Source of the DNA: Polluticaenibacter yanchengensis
Lineage (GTDB): Bacteria > Bacteroidota > Bacteroidia > Chitinophagales > Chitinophagaceae
Length of the DNA: 64,000 nucleotides
Reading direction: 5' to 3'
Assembly (NCBI GenBank): GCA_027854065.1
Contig: JAQGEF010000009.1
Coordinates: 100,466-164,465 of the forward strand
A program made the translations under genes and the position numbers. Positions 35,791 through 44,718 of the stretch are shown one piece after another. The notes under the pieces are model-generated. The model was not told the DNA's origin. It saw only the letters and a list, made by a program, of their open reading frames with translations, and searched no databases. The first letter of the stretch is position 1. Every line of letters begins with the position of its first letter.

Positions 35791-35990
35791 TAGAAAAAAA
35801 TTGGTTAAGAAAATGCTTGAGGATAAACCTGGAATAAATAAAAACTACAATTTTAGGAGTTAAAAAATAGCTAAGGAGTTAATAATAGAGTTAAGTTATT
35901 TGGTAATCCTAAATAATTAGAGTTAAGATTCATCAAAAATTTTCCTGGCGCAAGCAAAGATATTAGAAGAAACCTAATAAAAACAAAATA

Positions 35991-36040
35991 ATGTTAATAA
36001 AAAATGGGAAAATTGAAATTTTCCCATTTTTTATTAACAT
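35991..36040. terminator. Perfect 24-bp hairpin ending the ATP synthase block
   Basis: Arms 35991-36014 (atgttaataaaaaatgggaa and aatt) and 36017-36040 are exact reverse complements with only GA between them. A and T runs on both sides allow action in both directions. It lies 13 nt past the atpH stop. Confidence 0.93.
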
Positions 36041-36052
36041 TTAAATAATTAG

Positions 36053-36616
36053 TTATCTGATATTCAGTACAAACTCATTATCCAAAAACTGCTTTTTAAT
36101 ATCAGCCAGGTCTCTGGATATGCTCACATCTACCAGTCGGTTATTATACTCTAAAATAAAACCACCAATAATGCCCGGGTCCACTTCAGATTGCAACTGG
36201 ATGTTAGAAATGCCGGCATCAGCTTGTAACTTAGCAGTAATCTGAGATTTCAGATCTTCGCCAATCGGCTGTGCTGTAATGAATTTTACAATATTTATTC
36301 CTTTTAACTTATTGTATTGATTTTCAAATTCAATAACAATTTCAGGCAATACATTTTCACGGCCTTTATTAATTAAAAGTTTTGAAAACGCTACTGTTAT
36401 TTCAGATACTTTACCTGCAGTTACAGCATTAAATACAGCAGATTTTTTATCAGCTGTAATGATCGGACTTTTAAGCACACTTTTAAATTCACGGCTGGTA
36501 TTAATCACCGCTTTTAAAAAATCCATATCACTTTTAACGGCTTCCAATTGATTCTTTTCAACTGAAATATCCACTAAACTTTTGGCGTATCTGGCTGCTA
36601 AACGTGGGTTTGGCAT
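36053..36616 (-). CDS. atpH: ATP synthase F1 subunit delta
   Basis: 187 residues, standard for OSCP/delta, the peripheral stalk cap joining subunit b to the alpha3beta3 head. The N-terminal ARYAKSLVDISVEKNQ, middle LKSPIITADKKSAVFNAV and C-terminal DPGIIGGFILEYNNRLVDVSI match the family. It is last in the block atpB-atpE-atpF-atpH, 84 nt after atpF. A strong terminator follows directly where atpA would usually begin. Confidence 0.95.
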   Translation of the reverse strand: MPNPRLAARYAKSLVDISVEKNQLEAVKSDMDFLKAVINTSREFKSVLKSPIITADKKSAVFNAVTAGKVSEITVAFSKLLINKGRENVLPEIVIEFENQYNKLKGINIVKFITAQPIGEDLKSQITAKLQADAGISNIQLQSEVDPGIIGGFILEYNNRLVDVSISRDLADIKKQFLDNEFVLNIR

Positions 36617-36700
36617 AATATATAATAGTTAAACGCTTTATTTTAAATAGAATCTGTGTTACTTACCAGGTAAGCTTTGCTTCCTAAATAAATCTAAAAA

Positions 36701-37198
36701 TTAGTTTAGCTTTACTTTGCTGGTAAGATCGCTGATAAATTGCTCCTGGGAAGATTTATCACTAAGCTCACGTTGTAATACTTTAGTAGCTACTTCTACC
36801 ACCAATGTACCAACCTGGTTTTTAACCTCGGTTAAAGCAGCCATTTTTTGATTTTGGATAGCTACCTGCGCATCAACAATAATTTTGTTAGCTTCTACTT
36901 TAGCTTGTTCTTTAGCTTCGTTAATGATTCTGTCCTTCGTTTCTTTAGCTTCCTTAATCAATAAAGCTCTTTCTTCACGTGCTTTAGCTAATAAAACTTC
37001 ATTATCGCTTTGTAACTGGGCCATTTCAGCTTTCAGTTTATCTGCACTTGCAATGCTTTCAGCAATAGAGGTTTCACGCTCTTTTAAAGTAGAAAGAATT
37101 GGTTTCCAGGCAAACTTTTTAAGTATAATTAATACGACGATAAAAGCCAAGAACGTCCAGAAAATAAGACCTAACCCCGGATTTAACAATGGATGCAT
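36701..37198 (-). CDS. atpF: ATP synthase Fo subunit b
   Basis: 165 residues with a single N-terminal transmembrane helix (LGLIFWTFLAFIVVLIILKKF) followed by a long charged coiled coil (LKERETSIAESIASADKLKA and onward), the peripheral stalk. The size and the PLLNPGLGLIFWT opening fit the Bacteroidota AtpF. 127 nt separate it from atpE. Confidence 0.96.
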   Translation of the reverse strand: MHPLLNPGLGLIFWTFLAFIVVLIILKKFAWKPILSTLKERETSIAESIASADKLKAEMAQLQSDNEVLLAKAREERALLIKEAKETKDRIINEAKEQAKVEANKIIVDAQVAIQNQKMAALTEVKNQVGTLVVEVATKVLQRELSDKSSQEQFISDLTSKVKLN

Positions 37199-37325
37199 AA
37201 CAAAAATTATTGCGGTTTTATATAATTGTTCTTTTTAAAAAAGAATGATTTTAGTTTATAAAAACCGTATTCTCCGCCCTGTGCTTTAAATACGGTTTTT
37301 GAAAAGCTTCAGTTACTTTGTAAAA

Positions 37326-37583
<258 letters not shown>

Positions 37584-37641
37584 TTATTGATTTGTTGATT
37601 TAAAAAACTCTTTATACAATTCGCTTTTCAGCGCTGTTTTA

Positions 37642-38763
37642 TTAATGATGTACCCCTTCTTCATGATGGTCATGCTCGCCTTCCATACTCATACCAACGA
37701 ATACCGCAGTAAGATTGGTAAAGATGAAAGCCTGGATGAACGCTACCAGAATCTCGATCGTGTAAATGAACATTGTAAATAATAATGATACCGGGCTGAA
37801 ACTTGCACCGGCAACCGGGGCGATCTCAGCAAAGATAAATATCATTAAAATTAAACAGGTAATAATCATGTGGCCCGCTACAAGGTTTGCAAACAAACGA
37901 ATAGCTAATGCCGCCGGTTTAATAAAAATACCTAAAAACTCCACCAGCGCCAATACAGGTTTTACAGGACCCGGCACCGGAGGATTAAAGATATGCGCCC
38001 AGAAATGCTTGTTAGTAGCAAATAAAATCACCACTAAGCTACAGATAGCCAGTACTAAAGTAAAGCCGATATTACCGGTTACGTTAGCAGCCCCAGGAAT
38101 TAAACCAAATAAGTTTAAGATTAAAATAAAGAAGAACAATGATAATAAGTACGGTAAAAACTTCTCGTATTTTTTACCCAGATTCGGTTTCGCTACCTCA
38201 TCACGAACAAACGTAATTACCGGCTCCACAGCATTCTGGAAACCACTCGGTGCTTTTTTACTACCCTGGCGGTTATATTTTTTACCAATATTAATCAGTA
38301 TAATAATCAATACAATAGATGCAAATAACATCATAGCCACGTTACGGGTAATAGAGAAATCATAAACAGAAACCGTTTCATCTATCTGTCCTTGTTCGTT
38401 TACAGGTACAATACGACCAAAATCATTATCCGGATCCTTAGTCATACGGTAGCCGTTATAATCAGCATGACCGTGATCGAATTTACTGCTCATAAAAGAA
38501 GTAAAACCGCGCTCAGGACTGTACAAAATTACAGGAAGAGGCAACGTTACCGCATGTCCACCATAATCGAAAAAGTGAAATTCATGCGCATCCAATACGT
38601 GGCTCAATAAAATTTTACCAGGATTTAACTTTTCGTTTTCACCGTGAGCTTCCGTTTTTTCGCCCTCATGGCCATGCCCTTCAGCAAATGAAGTTGTAGC
38701 TAAAGTCATGAAAAACAAGCCAAAAGCCGCTACCAGTAATGATTTGAATGATTTGATAAACAT
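37642..38763 (-). CDS. atpB: ATP synthase Fo subunit a
   Basis: 373 residues, longer than E. coli AtpB (271) because of an N-terminal signal-like segment (LVAAFGLFFMTLATTSFA) and a His/Glu-rich stretch (EGHGHEGEKTEAHGE), both usual in Bacteroidota. The conserved half-channel arginine is in KPAALAIRLFANLVAGH and the last helices in FIYTIEILVAFIQAFIFTNL. First gene of the block; a promoter element lies just upstream. Confidence 0.96.
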   Translation of the reverse strand: MFIKSFKSLLVAAFGLFFMTLATTSFAEGHGHEGEKTEAHGENEKLNPGKILLSHVLDAHEFHFFDYGGHAVTLPLPVILYSPERGFTSFMSSKFDHGHADYNGYRMTKDPDNDFGRIVPVNEQGQIDETVSVYDFSITRNVAMMLFASIVLIIILINIGKKYNRQGSKKAPSGFQNAVEPVITFVRDEVAKPNLGKKYEKFLPYLLSLFFFILILNLFGLIPGAANVTGNIGFTLVLAICSLVVILFATNKHFWAHIFNPPVPGPVKPVLALVEFLGIFIKPAALAIRLFANLVAGHMIITCLILMIFIFAEIAPVAGASFSPVSLLFTMFIYTIEILVAFIQAFIFTNLTAVFVGMSMEGEHDHHEEGVHH

Positions 38764-39201
38764 ACCCCTGTGGAATTTGGCTGCAAAAATAAGGTAACTC
38801 TGCTAAATAACCCCAATTCATAGCCACTAAAAATTTAAAATTTCTGATTTTGTAAATAAAGGCTCCATTCCTCAACGAATTACAAAAACCCTTAACATCA
38901 ATTATTTTATATTATCTATTGAAACAACTTTATTCTCAAAGTTTTTTTATTTTCTTTTAGTGTTGTTCCACTCCTCTGTAAAGGTAAAAAACATATCAGT
39001 CAGAGCAGTTAAAGATACTGTTCCAGATAATAATTTAATAAGCATACGATTCTGTGAGCTTATTAAATTACGAGTAAACCCAATACATCCTCACCAGATA
39101 ATGGTTGGGAAAAAGCTTTAAGATATGAAGCTGATAAATAAAACGGAATATTCATAGTAACGAATGAAGACTCAGAACGCCATTCGTCACTAAATAGCAC
39201 T
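38764..39201. other. Intergenic region between atpB and proC
   Basis: Apart from the promoter element next to atpB, this AT-rich stretch shows no gene and no repeat copy. atpI and AtpZ-like genes, often found before atpB, are absent. Confidence 0.5.
38784..38816 (-). promoter_or_regulatory. Promoter of the atpBEFH block
   Basis: The minus strand reads TATTTTTG (plus 38784-38791), an exact TAnnTTTG, with TTGG (plus 38813-38816) 21 nt upstream. The start codon is 20 nt downstream of the element. Confidence 0.5.
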
Positions 39202-39990
39202 CTATTTTGTAATCTTTTTATAACTGGCATTAATTCCTTGTATCAGGGAAGAACTAAAGCCCTGGTGCTCCATTTCGTTCAAACCCGCAATCGTACAACC
39301 CTTCGGCGTTGTCACTTTATCGATCTCCTTTTCAGGATGGCTGTCCGTTTTTATCAGCAGCTCCGCCGCTCCCAATACCGTCTGAGCAGCAATCAAAGAA
39401 GCCGTTTTCGCATCAAACCCAATTTCTATGCCCCCCTGTATATTTGCGCGGATATACCGCATCGCGTATGCCGTACCGCAGGCACCCAATACCGTTGCCG
39501 CATCCATCAGTTGTTCATCTATTACCACCGTACGGCCCAGCTGGTTAAATAAATTGCGGATATATTCTATCTGTTCATGGTTTGCATCCTGGGCAGCAAT
39601 GCAGGTCATACTTTGCTGGATCGCAATAGCCGTATTAGGCATCGCACGCACCACCGCCAGTTTTTTAGCAATCGCTTTTTGCAGATCATTGATCCAAACC
39701 CCCGTAATCACCGACACCAGCACATGCTTTTTCGTATTTAGTGCCGCTTTTACTTCATCAATAACGATCTGGTAGTTGTAAGGTTTCACTGCCAGGATAA
39801 TAATATCACTGTTCTTAACAGCCTTCACATTATCACTGTAAACGTTACAGCCCAGATCTGCCAGATGTTTCAGTGTCGCAGTTTGCCTTTTTGTCACGGT
39901 AATATCCGCAGCCTGGCAAAAACCGCTGTTTATAATCCCTTCAGCAATAGCAGTACCCAGGTTACCGCCGCCCAATATTGCAATTTTCAT
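39202..39990 (-). CDS. proC: Pyrroline-5-carboxylate reductase
   Basis: 262 residues; last step of proline synthesis, reducing 1-pyrroline-5-carboxylate with NAD(P)H in the cytosol. The Rossmann loop is ILGGGNLGTAIAEGI. The middle has ILAVKPYNYQIV and VRAMPNTAIAIQQSMTCIA, and the C-terminal helical dimer domain carries TTPKGCTIAGLNEMEHQGF, the P5CR signature. Monocistronic and divergent from the glycosyltransferase at 40112. Confidence 0.96.
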   Translation of the reverse strand: MKIAILGGGNLGTAIAEGIINSGFCQAADITVTKRQTATLKHLADLGCNVYSDNVKAVKNSDIIILAVKPYNYQIVIDEVKAALNTKKHVLVSVITGVWINDLQKAIAKKLAVVRAMPNTAIAIQQSMTCIAAQDANHEQIEYIRNLFNQLGRTVVIDEQLMDAATVLGACGTAYAMRYIRANIQGGIEIGFDAKTASLIAAQTVLGAAELLIKTDSHPEKEIDKVTTPKGCTIAGLNEMEHQGFSSSLIQGINASYKKITK

Positions 39991-40095
39991 GGTTTATCCA
40001 ATTAATAATGCAAGATAAGTTTGAAATGAATCCCGTACTCATTAAACTTTAACGCTATCTTACGTTGCTTAAAATTAATAAGATAAAAAACAAAT

Positions 40096-40103
40096 TATCT
40101 TTG
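40096..40103 (+). promoter_or_regulatory. TAnnTTTG element next to the glycosyltransferase start
   Basis: TATCTTTG at 40096-40103 is an exact minus-seven match only 8 nt before the ATG at 40112, so the mRNA would have a leader of about 5 nt or none. A minus-33 TTTG is not clear. Confidence 0.5.
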
Positions 40104-40111
40104 CAACTGTA

Positions 40112-41104
40112 ATGAAAGTGCTCATTGTAAATAATACAGTTTTACCGGCAGCCAGGTATGGCGGTACAGAAAGAGTGATCTGGGACCTGGGGAAAGCTCT
40201 ATCGCTGTTAGGACATAAAGTATCCTACCTGGTCGCCAAAGGTTCACATTGCCCCTTTGCGGAAAAAGTGCTGGAGTATAATCCTTCCATCGCCGTCAAT
40301 ACGCAAATTCCGGAAGATATTGATGTGGTCCATTTTAATTTCGAGCCGGACTCGCGAATCAGCAAGCCTTATATTATCACCCTTCACGGCAATATTAACC
40401 ACGTACACACTTTCGATAGAAACACCGTTTTCATCTCAGCCAACCAGGCAGAACGCTATAATGGTAAAACATCTGTATATAACGGCCTGGACTGGAATAA
40501 TTATGCCCCGGTACAATTAAACCAGGAAAGAAAATATTTTCATTTCCTGGGAGCAGCAGCCTGGAAAGTAAAAAACGTCAAAGCCGCCATCCGTATCAGT
40601 AAGAAAGCAGAAGAAAAACTGATGGTCCTGGGCGGACACCGCCTAAATTTCAGGATGGGCTTCCGTTTCACACCCGATTTGCATGTTTGTTTCAAAGGCA
40701 TGGTAAACGATACACAGAAACAAACCTATATCCAGCAATCCAAAGGCCTTATATTTCCCGTGCTTTGGCATGAACCTTTCGGGCTGGCCATTATAGAAAG
40801 TATGTATTTCGGCGCACCCGTCTTCGGTACCCCTTACGGCTCATTAAAAGAACTCATCACCCCGGAAACAGGCATCGTATCTGCCAATGAACACATATTA
40901 GTGGATGCCGTTATAGATGCATCCCATTTTAAAAGCAAGGTTTGCCACCAGTATGCAGCAGATGTATTCAATGCTACAGTCATGGCCAAAAACTACCTGT
41001 CACTATATGAGCATGTATTAAGCGGCAAAAATATCCATAACACTGCCCCGTTTATCCATGCGGAAAATATACAAAGGGTAAAGTACCTGGAGTTTAAACC
41101 ATAA
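40112..41104 (+). CDS. GT4-family glycosyltransferase
   Basis: 330 residues with a GT-B fold. The N-terminal loop PAARYGGTERVIWDLGKAL is the acceptor-side glycine-rich loop, and the donor-binding region has HEPFGLAIIESMYFGAPVFG, the EX7E motif. No membrane segment; cytosolic and probably membrane-associated. It adds a sugar from a nucleotide donor to an unknown acceptor. It precedes an MsbA-like exporter by 47 nt in the same direction, suggesting a role in making a glycolipid or surface glycan. Confidence 0.92.
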   Translation: MKVLIVNNTVLPAARYGGTERVIWDLGKALSLLGHKVSYLVAKGSHCPFAEKVLEYNPSIAVNTQIPEDIDVVHFNFEPDSRISKPYIITLHGNINHVHTFDRNTVFISANQAERYNGKTSVYNGLDWNNYAPVQLNQERKYFHFLGAAAWKVKNVKAAIRISKKAEEKLMVLGGHRLNFRMGFRFTPDLHVCFKGMVNDTQKQTYIQQSKGLIFPVLWHEPFGLAIIESMYFGAPVFGTPYGSLKELITPETGIVSANEHILVDAVIDASHFKSKVCHQYAADVFNATVMAKNYLSLYEHVLSGKNIHNTAPFIHAENIQRVKYLEFKP

Positions 41105-41151
41105 GATTTCCAGTACATTTGCAGTCTATCATTTTTTAGCAATCAATTTCA

Positions 41152-42978
41152 ATGAAGAGATATTTTAGTCTTTATAAGTATTTAACGCCTTATAAGCGCA
41201 ATATAGTTTTATACGTTTTTGCCATATTACTGTCTATCATTTTCAGTGTCGCTTCCATATCCATGTTATTCCCGTTCATGCAAATCATATTCCTGGGCGA
41301 TGATATGGTAGTAGAAAAAGTAGAGTTCAGCATGAATTCCGCCTCCTTTCTCAACTACCTGCAATATACCATCAGCCAGCTGGTACAGGAACACAGTAAA
41401 ATGTACGCCCTAACCGCCGTCTGTATATTACTCATTGTATCCATTATCCTCAAAAATGCGTTTTTATATTTAAGCGCCTATTTATTAAGCCCCATGCGTA
41501 CCGGAATGGTAGTGCGTTTACGCGACGACCTGTTTGCCAAAATACTCACCTTACCTATCGGCTATTTCAATGAACAGCGCAAAGGAGACTTAATGAGCCG
41601 CATGACAAACGATACCTGGGAACTGGAAAATACTACCAGCAGCCTGCTCGATGGTTTAATTAAAGACCCGTTAAGCGTGTTATTTTACTTAATGTTCTTA
41701 ATATTCTTAAGCCCGGAGCTATCATTAGTACTATTAGTATTATTGCCGGTAGCAGGTATCATTATTGGCAAAGTGAGCAAAAGCCTGAAAAAACAAAGCA
41801 ATATCGCAGCAGAAAAATCAGCGGAAGGGCTAAGCATCCTGGAAGAAACCTTAGGTGGCATCAGGATCATTAAAGCATATACTTTCGAAAAAATCACCAA
41901 CAACAAGTTCCTGGATATCAACAATCAATTGTTTGATGCCAAAAATAAAATAAACCGCCGCCGGGAATTAGCCAGCCCTATGAGCGAGGTTTTAGGCATT
42001 ATGGTACTCTGTGTCATTTTGTGGTTTGGTGGCCGTTTAATATTAACCGGAGATACCGCATTAAGCCTGGATGGCGCCGGTTTCATTACTTATATCGGTA
42101 TCTTCAGCCAGATCATCAGTCCCGCCAAGGCATTGAGTAACACTTTCTACAATCTCCGGAAAGGGGAAGCTGCTTTAAACAGGATCAACGAGGTATTAGA
42201 CACACAAAACACCATCATTAACAAAGAGAACGGCAAAAAGTTTGATACCCTGCACACCGGCATCGAATTTAAAAATGTTGGGTTCAAATACGATGATCAT
42301 GTCATTCTTGACCATATCAATTTAAACATTCCAAAAGGCAAAAAAGTAGCATTAGTAGGCAGCAGCGGCGCAGGCAAAAGTACTTTAGCAGATCTTATTC
42401 CCCGTTTCCACGATGTCAGCAGTGGTGAATTATTAATAGATGGCATTAATATTAAAGATTACGAATTAAATAGCATCCGCCACCAGATAAGCGTCGTTAC
42501 CCAGGAAGCTATTTTATTCAACGACAGCATTTTTAACAATATAGCCATGGGTAACCAGCACGCTACCTTAGAAGAAGTCATGAATGCCGCTAAAATAGCC
42601 AATGCCCATAACTTCATTATGAAAAAAGAGAATGGCTATGATACCAATGTAGGTGATCGCGGTACTAAATTAAGCGGAGGTGAACGTCAAAGGATTACCA
42701 TTGCCCGTGCCATCCTTAAAAATCCGCCGATCCTGATTCTTGATGAAGCGACCAGCGCGCTGGACACTGAAAGTGAACGCCTGGTACAGGAAGCCATTAA
42801 CAATATCATGGACAATCGTACCACGGTTGTTATTGCGCACCGCCTGAGTACCATTAAAAATTCCGATGAAATTATTGTAATGGACAAAGGGGCCATCGTA
42901 GAACGTGGCAATCACGAAGCCTTAATTGCCCATGGAGGCATTTACAAACGCCTGGTAGAATTACAGGAAGTTAAGTAA
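41152..42978 (+). CDS. MsbA-like ABC exporter (fused permease and ATPase)
   Basis: 608 residues: six transmembrane helices within 17-325, then a nucleotide-binding domain with Walker A GSSGAGKST (403-411), signature LSGGERQRI (507-515), Walker B ILILDE (527-532) and the H-loop His in IAHRLST. This half-transporter layout dimerises and flips lipids or exports hydrophobic compounds across the inner membrane. The resemblance is to MsbA/lipid A exporters. The preceding glycosyltransferase supports a glycolipid or lipopolysaccharide substrate, which is inferred. Confidence 0.93.
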   Translation: MKRYFSLYKYLTPYKRNIVLYVFAILLSIIFSVASISMLFPFMQIIFLGDDMVVEKVEFSMNSASFLNYLQYTISQLVQEHSKMYALTAVCILLIVSIILKNAFLYLSAYLLSPMRTGMVVRLRDDLFAKILTLPIGYFNEQRKGDLMSRMTNDTWELENTTSSLLDGLIKDPLSVLFYLMFLIFLSPELSLVLLVLLPVAGIIIGKVSKSLKKQSNIAAEKSAEGLSILEETLGGIRIIKAYTFEKITNNKFLDINNQLFDAKNKINRRRELASPMSEVLGIMVLCVILWFGGRLILTGDTALSLDGAGFITYIGIFSQIISPAKALSNTFYNLRKGEAALNRINEVLDTQNTIINKENGKKFDTLHTGIEFKNVGFKYDDHVILDHINLNIPKGKKVALVGSSGAGKSTLADLIPRFHDVSSGELLIDGINIKDYELNSIRHQISVVTQEAILFNDSIFNNIAMGNQHATLEEVMNAAKIANAHNFIMKKENGYDTNVGDRGTKLSGGERQRITIARAILKNPPILILDEATSALDTESERLVQEAINNIMDNRTTVVIAHRLSTIKNSDEIIVMDKGAIVERGNHEALIAHGGIYKRLVELQEVK

Positions 42979-43042
42979 ATATTTGATGGCGCGTGCTTTT
43001 GGCAAGCAATGATACTGAAGGTCAATAGCGCTTCAGTTGCCA

Positions 43043-43089
43043 AAAAGCACCGGGCTATCCGCAGTACTCCGCGGCCGCCCGGTGCTTTT
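43043..43089 (+). terminator. Terminator of the ABC exporter, built into a repeat
   Basis: Perfect 13-bp stem aaaagcaccgggc (43043-43055) with gcccggtgctttt (43077-43089) and a 21-nt loop. It overlaps the start of family 2 copy c, so the repeat supplies the terminator. Confidence 0.8.
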
Positions 43090-43165
43090 ATTTTATAACA
43101 AACACAGGGATCAATAATATCTTCTTATTCAAGGCGGCCTTGCGGGGTACTTTGCTACTATCCCT
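43050..43165 (-). repeat. Dispersed repeat family 2, copy c (inverted)
   Basis: On the minus strand it begins agggatagtagcaaagtacc and ccgc and ends gcggagtactgcggatagcccgg, nearly identical at both ends to the copy at 13627. The middle 40 bp differ between copies. Confidence 0.82.
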
Positions 43166-43269
43166 CGCGCTCACAAACAACAATAGCCAACTAAAGTAAC
43201 AGCTTATTCGTCCTTTTAAGAACTGGAAAAAGCAAGTTCCGGGATAAAAAGCATGCTTGACGCCCTGTT

Positions 43270-43302
43270 AAAGCCTAGATAAAGCCCATTTAAAGCCTGG
43301 AG
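43270..43302 (+). repeat. Three 11-bp tandem units
   Basis: aaagcctagat, aaagcccattt and aaagcctggag follow each other with an exact 11-bp period. They lie in the otherwise empty region before the GATAGACATC hairpin. Confidence 0.5.
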
Positions 43303-43600
43303 GAAGTTTGTTACATAAAAAAGAAATCAGCAACATTAAAATCAGTCGTTTCAGAATATCCGAACGTCATTTTTGGGAATCAATAGAGTCATTTTTAGTA
43401 ATAACGATACAGCAGGATTGCTTTAAAATCACTAATTCAGGAAATCAGGTTAGTACTAGCTTAAATTTTCCGGAAATGATCTGTCAGCGCAAACCAGGCA
43501 AAAGAGATGATATAATAACTGATTAGTTTTTCTACAGGTAAAATATGATCGATATTATTTTGGCTGTAGAAATAACAATAACAAAAGAGGATATACCTAT

Positions 43601-43635
43601 AAAAAAATAGCCTCCAGGATAGACATCACGGAGGC
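43601..43635 (-). terminator. Hairpin with loop GATAGACATC after mqnD
   Basis: Stem gcctcc (43610-43615) with ggaggc (43630-43635); on the minus strand it runs into a seven-T tract (plus 43601-43607). The loop GATAGACATC (43618-43627) is identical to that of the hairpin at 19177-19211. It lies about 160 nt after the mqnD stop at 43794, leaving a long 3' region. Confidence 0.65.
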
Positions 43636-43793
43636 AAAACCCTAAACCCTTAAACAAGACACAAATTTAGAACGAAAAAACAGCACTCCAAACTATAAGT
43701 CCCGTTGTTTTTATAAATCTATTGAAATATTCAAATGGTTCAATAAAATTGTCAATTAGACAAATAAATTTTAAATTCCGGGCAGTTATTAAA

Positions 43794-44606
43794 TTATCTT
43801 TTTTTAACATTAAAATACGATTCCATTAATGCCACCGCATCATCCCCGTTTTCTCCTCTTTCAATAGAAAATTCGTTTACATAAAGCTCTATATGGTTTC
43901 TCATTACAGTTTCAGACATTTCCTGCGCGTTTTCTATAATAAACTCAGATAAAAACGGGTACCGGTCTATACTATACTTCACACTATTTTTTATAAGTGT
44001 GTCAATCGCTTCAATATGCTCATTATCAATAGAATTTTTAGCTACAATACCACCCAAAGGAATAGGCGCACCCGTAGTGGATTCCCAGAAACTGCCCAGG
44101 TCCATTAACTTGTGTAATCCCTTTTGAGCATAAGTGAACCTGTTTTCATGAATGATCACTCCCAATCCTTTTTTATCCTGAACAAAAGCTTCTATTTCGT
44201 TAAACACTTTAAACACTTTATTAGTCGCATCAGGGAACGCATTTGAAAACAGGAAATGTGCCGTCGTTTCTTTACCCGGGATGGCAACCACTGCATCTCT
44301 CACGTAATCTTTCAACGCTTCTTCAGAGCCTTCAAATGCTTCATGGCCAATCAACAGCGGGCCTACGCCTTTACCCAGTGCGCCGCCACTTTTCAATAAT
44401 GTATAATCCTCCTTCAGTTGCGGCCATACACCGTAACTCACTTTGCTAATATCCAATTTACCTTCCAGCGCCCATTTATTCAACGTTTGAACATCTTCCA
44501 TTACAATATCAAACTCGTAGCCGCCGGTATCAATATTACCGTTTACAATAGCATCAAAAATAAATGTATCATTAGGACATGGTGAAAAACCGAGTGTAAA
44601 TTTCAT
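43794..44606 (-). CDS. mqnD: 1,4-dihydroxy-6-naphthoate synthase (futalosine pathway)
   Basis: 270 residues. The N-terminal LGFSPCPNDTFIFDAIVNG and the following ALEGKLDISKVSYGVW, GALGKGVGPLLIG are characteristic of MqnD, a periplasmic-binding-protein-like fold in the cytosol that converts cyclic dehypoxanthinyl futalosine to 1,4-dihydroxy-6-naphthoate. This implies that menaquinone is made by the futalosine route. The other mqn genes are not in the window. Divergent from the membrane protein at 44719. Confidence 0.92.
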   Translation of the reverse strand: MKFTLGFSPCPNDTFIFDAIVNGNIDTGGYEFDIVMEDVQTLNKWALEGKLDISKVSYGVWPQLKEDYTLLKSGGALGKGVGPLLIGHEAFEGSEEALKDYVRDAVVAIPGKETTAHFLFSNAFPDATNKVFKVFNEIEAFVQDKKGLGVIIHENRFTYAQKGLHKLMDLGSFWESTTGAPIPLGGIVAKNSIDNEHIEAIDTLIKNSVKYSIDRYPFLSEFIIENAQEMSETVMRNHIELYVNEFSIERGENGDDAVALMESYFNVKKR

Positions 44607-44718
44607 CCTGCAAAAATATTAAATTATCCTCTTTTACCCTTTTACTTTATGCTAACGAATCTGTTAATAAATATGGTAATCAAACAATCATTATTTATTA
44701 TTGCAATAAAAAATAAAT

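Noticed and set aside
37766-38365. A 199-codon open frame antisense to atpB
   Set aside because: It lies wholly within a certain gene, its product is a low-complexity mix of K, I, N and T from reading membrane-helix codons backwards, and no promoter points to it.
43308-43526. A 72-codon frame starting at TTG
   Set aside because: No ATG start, no recognisable domain, and located in an intergenic stretch with short tandem repeats.
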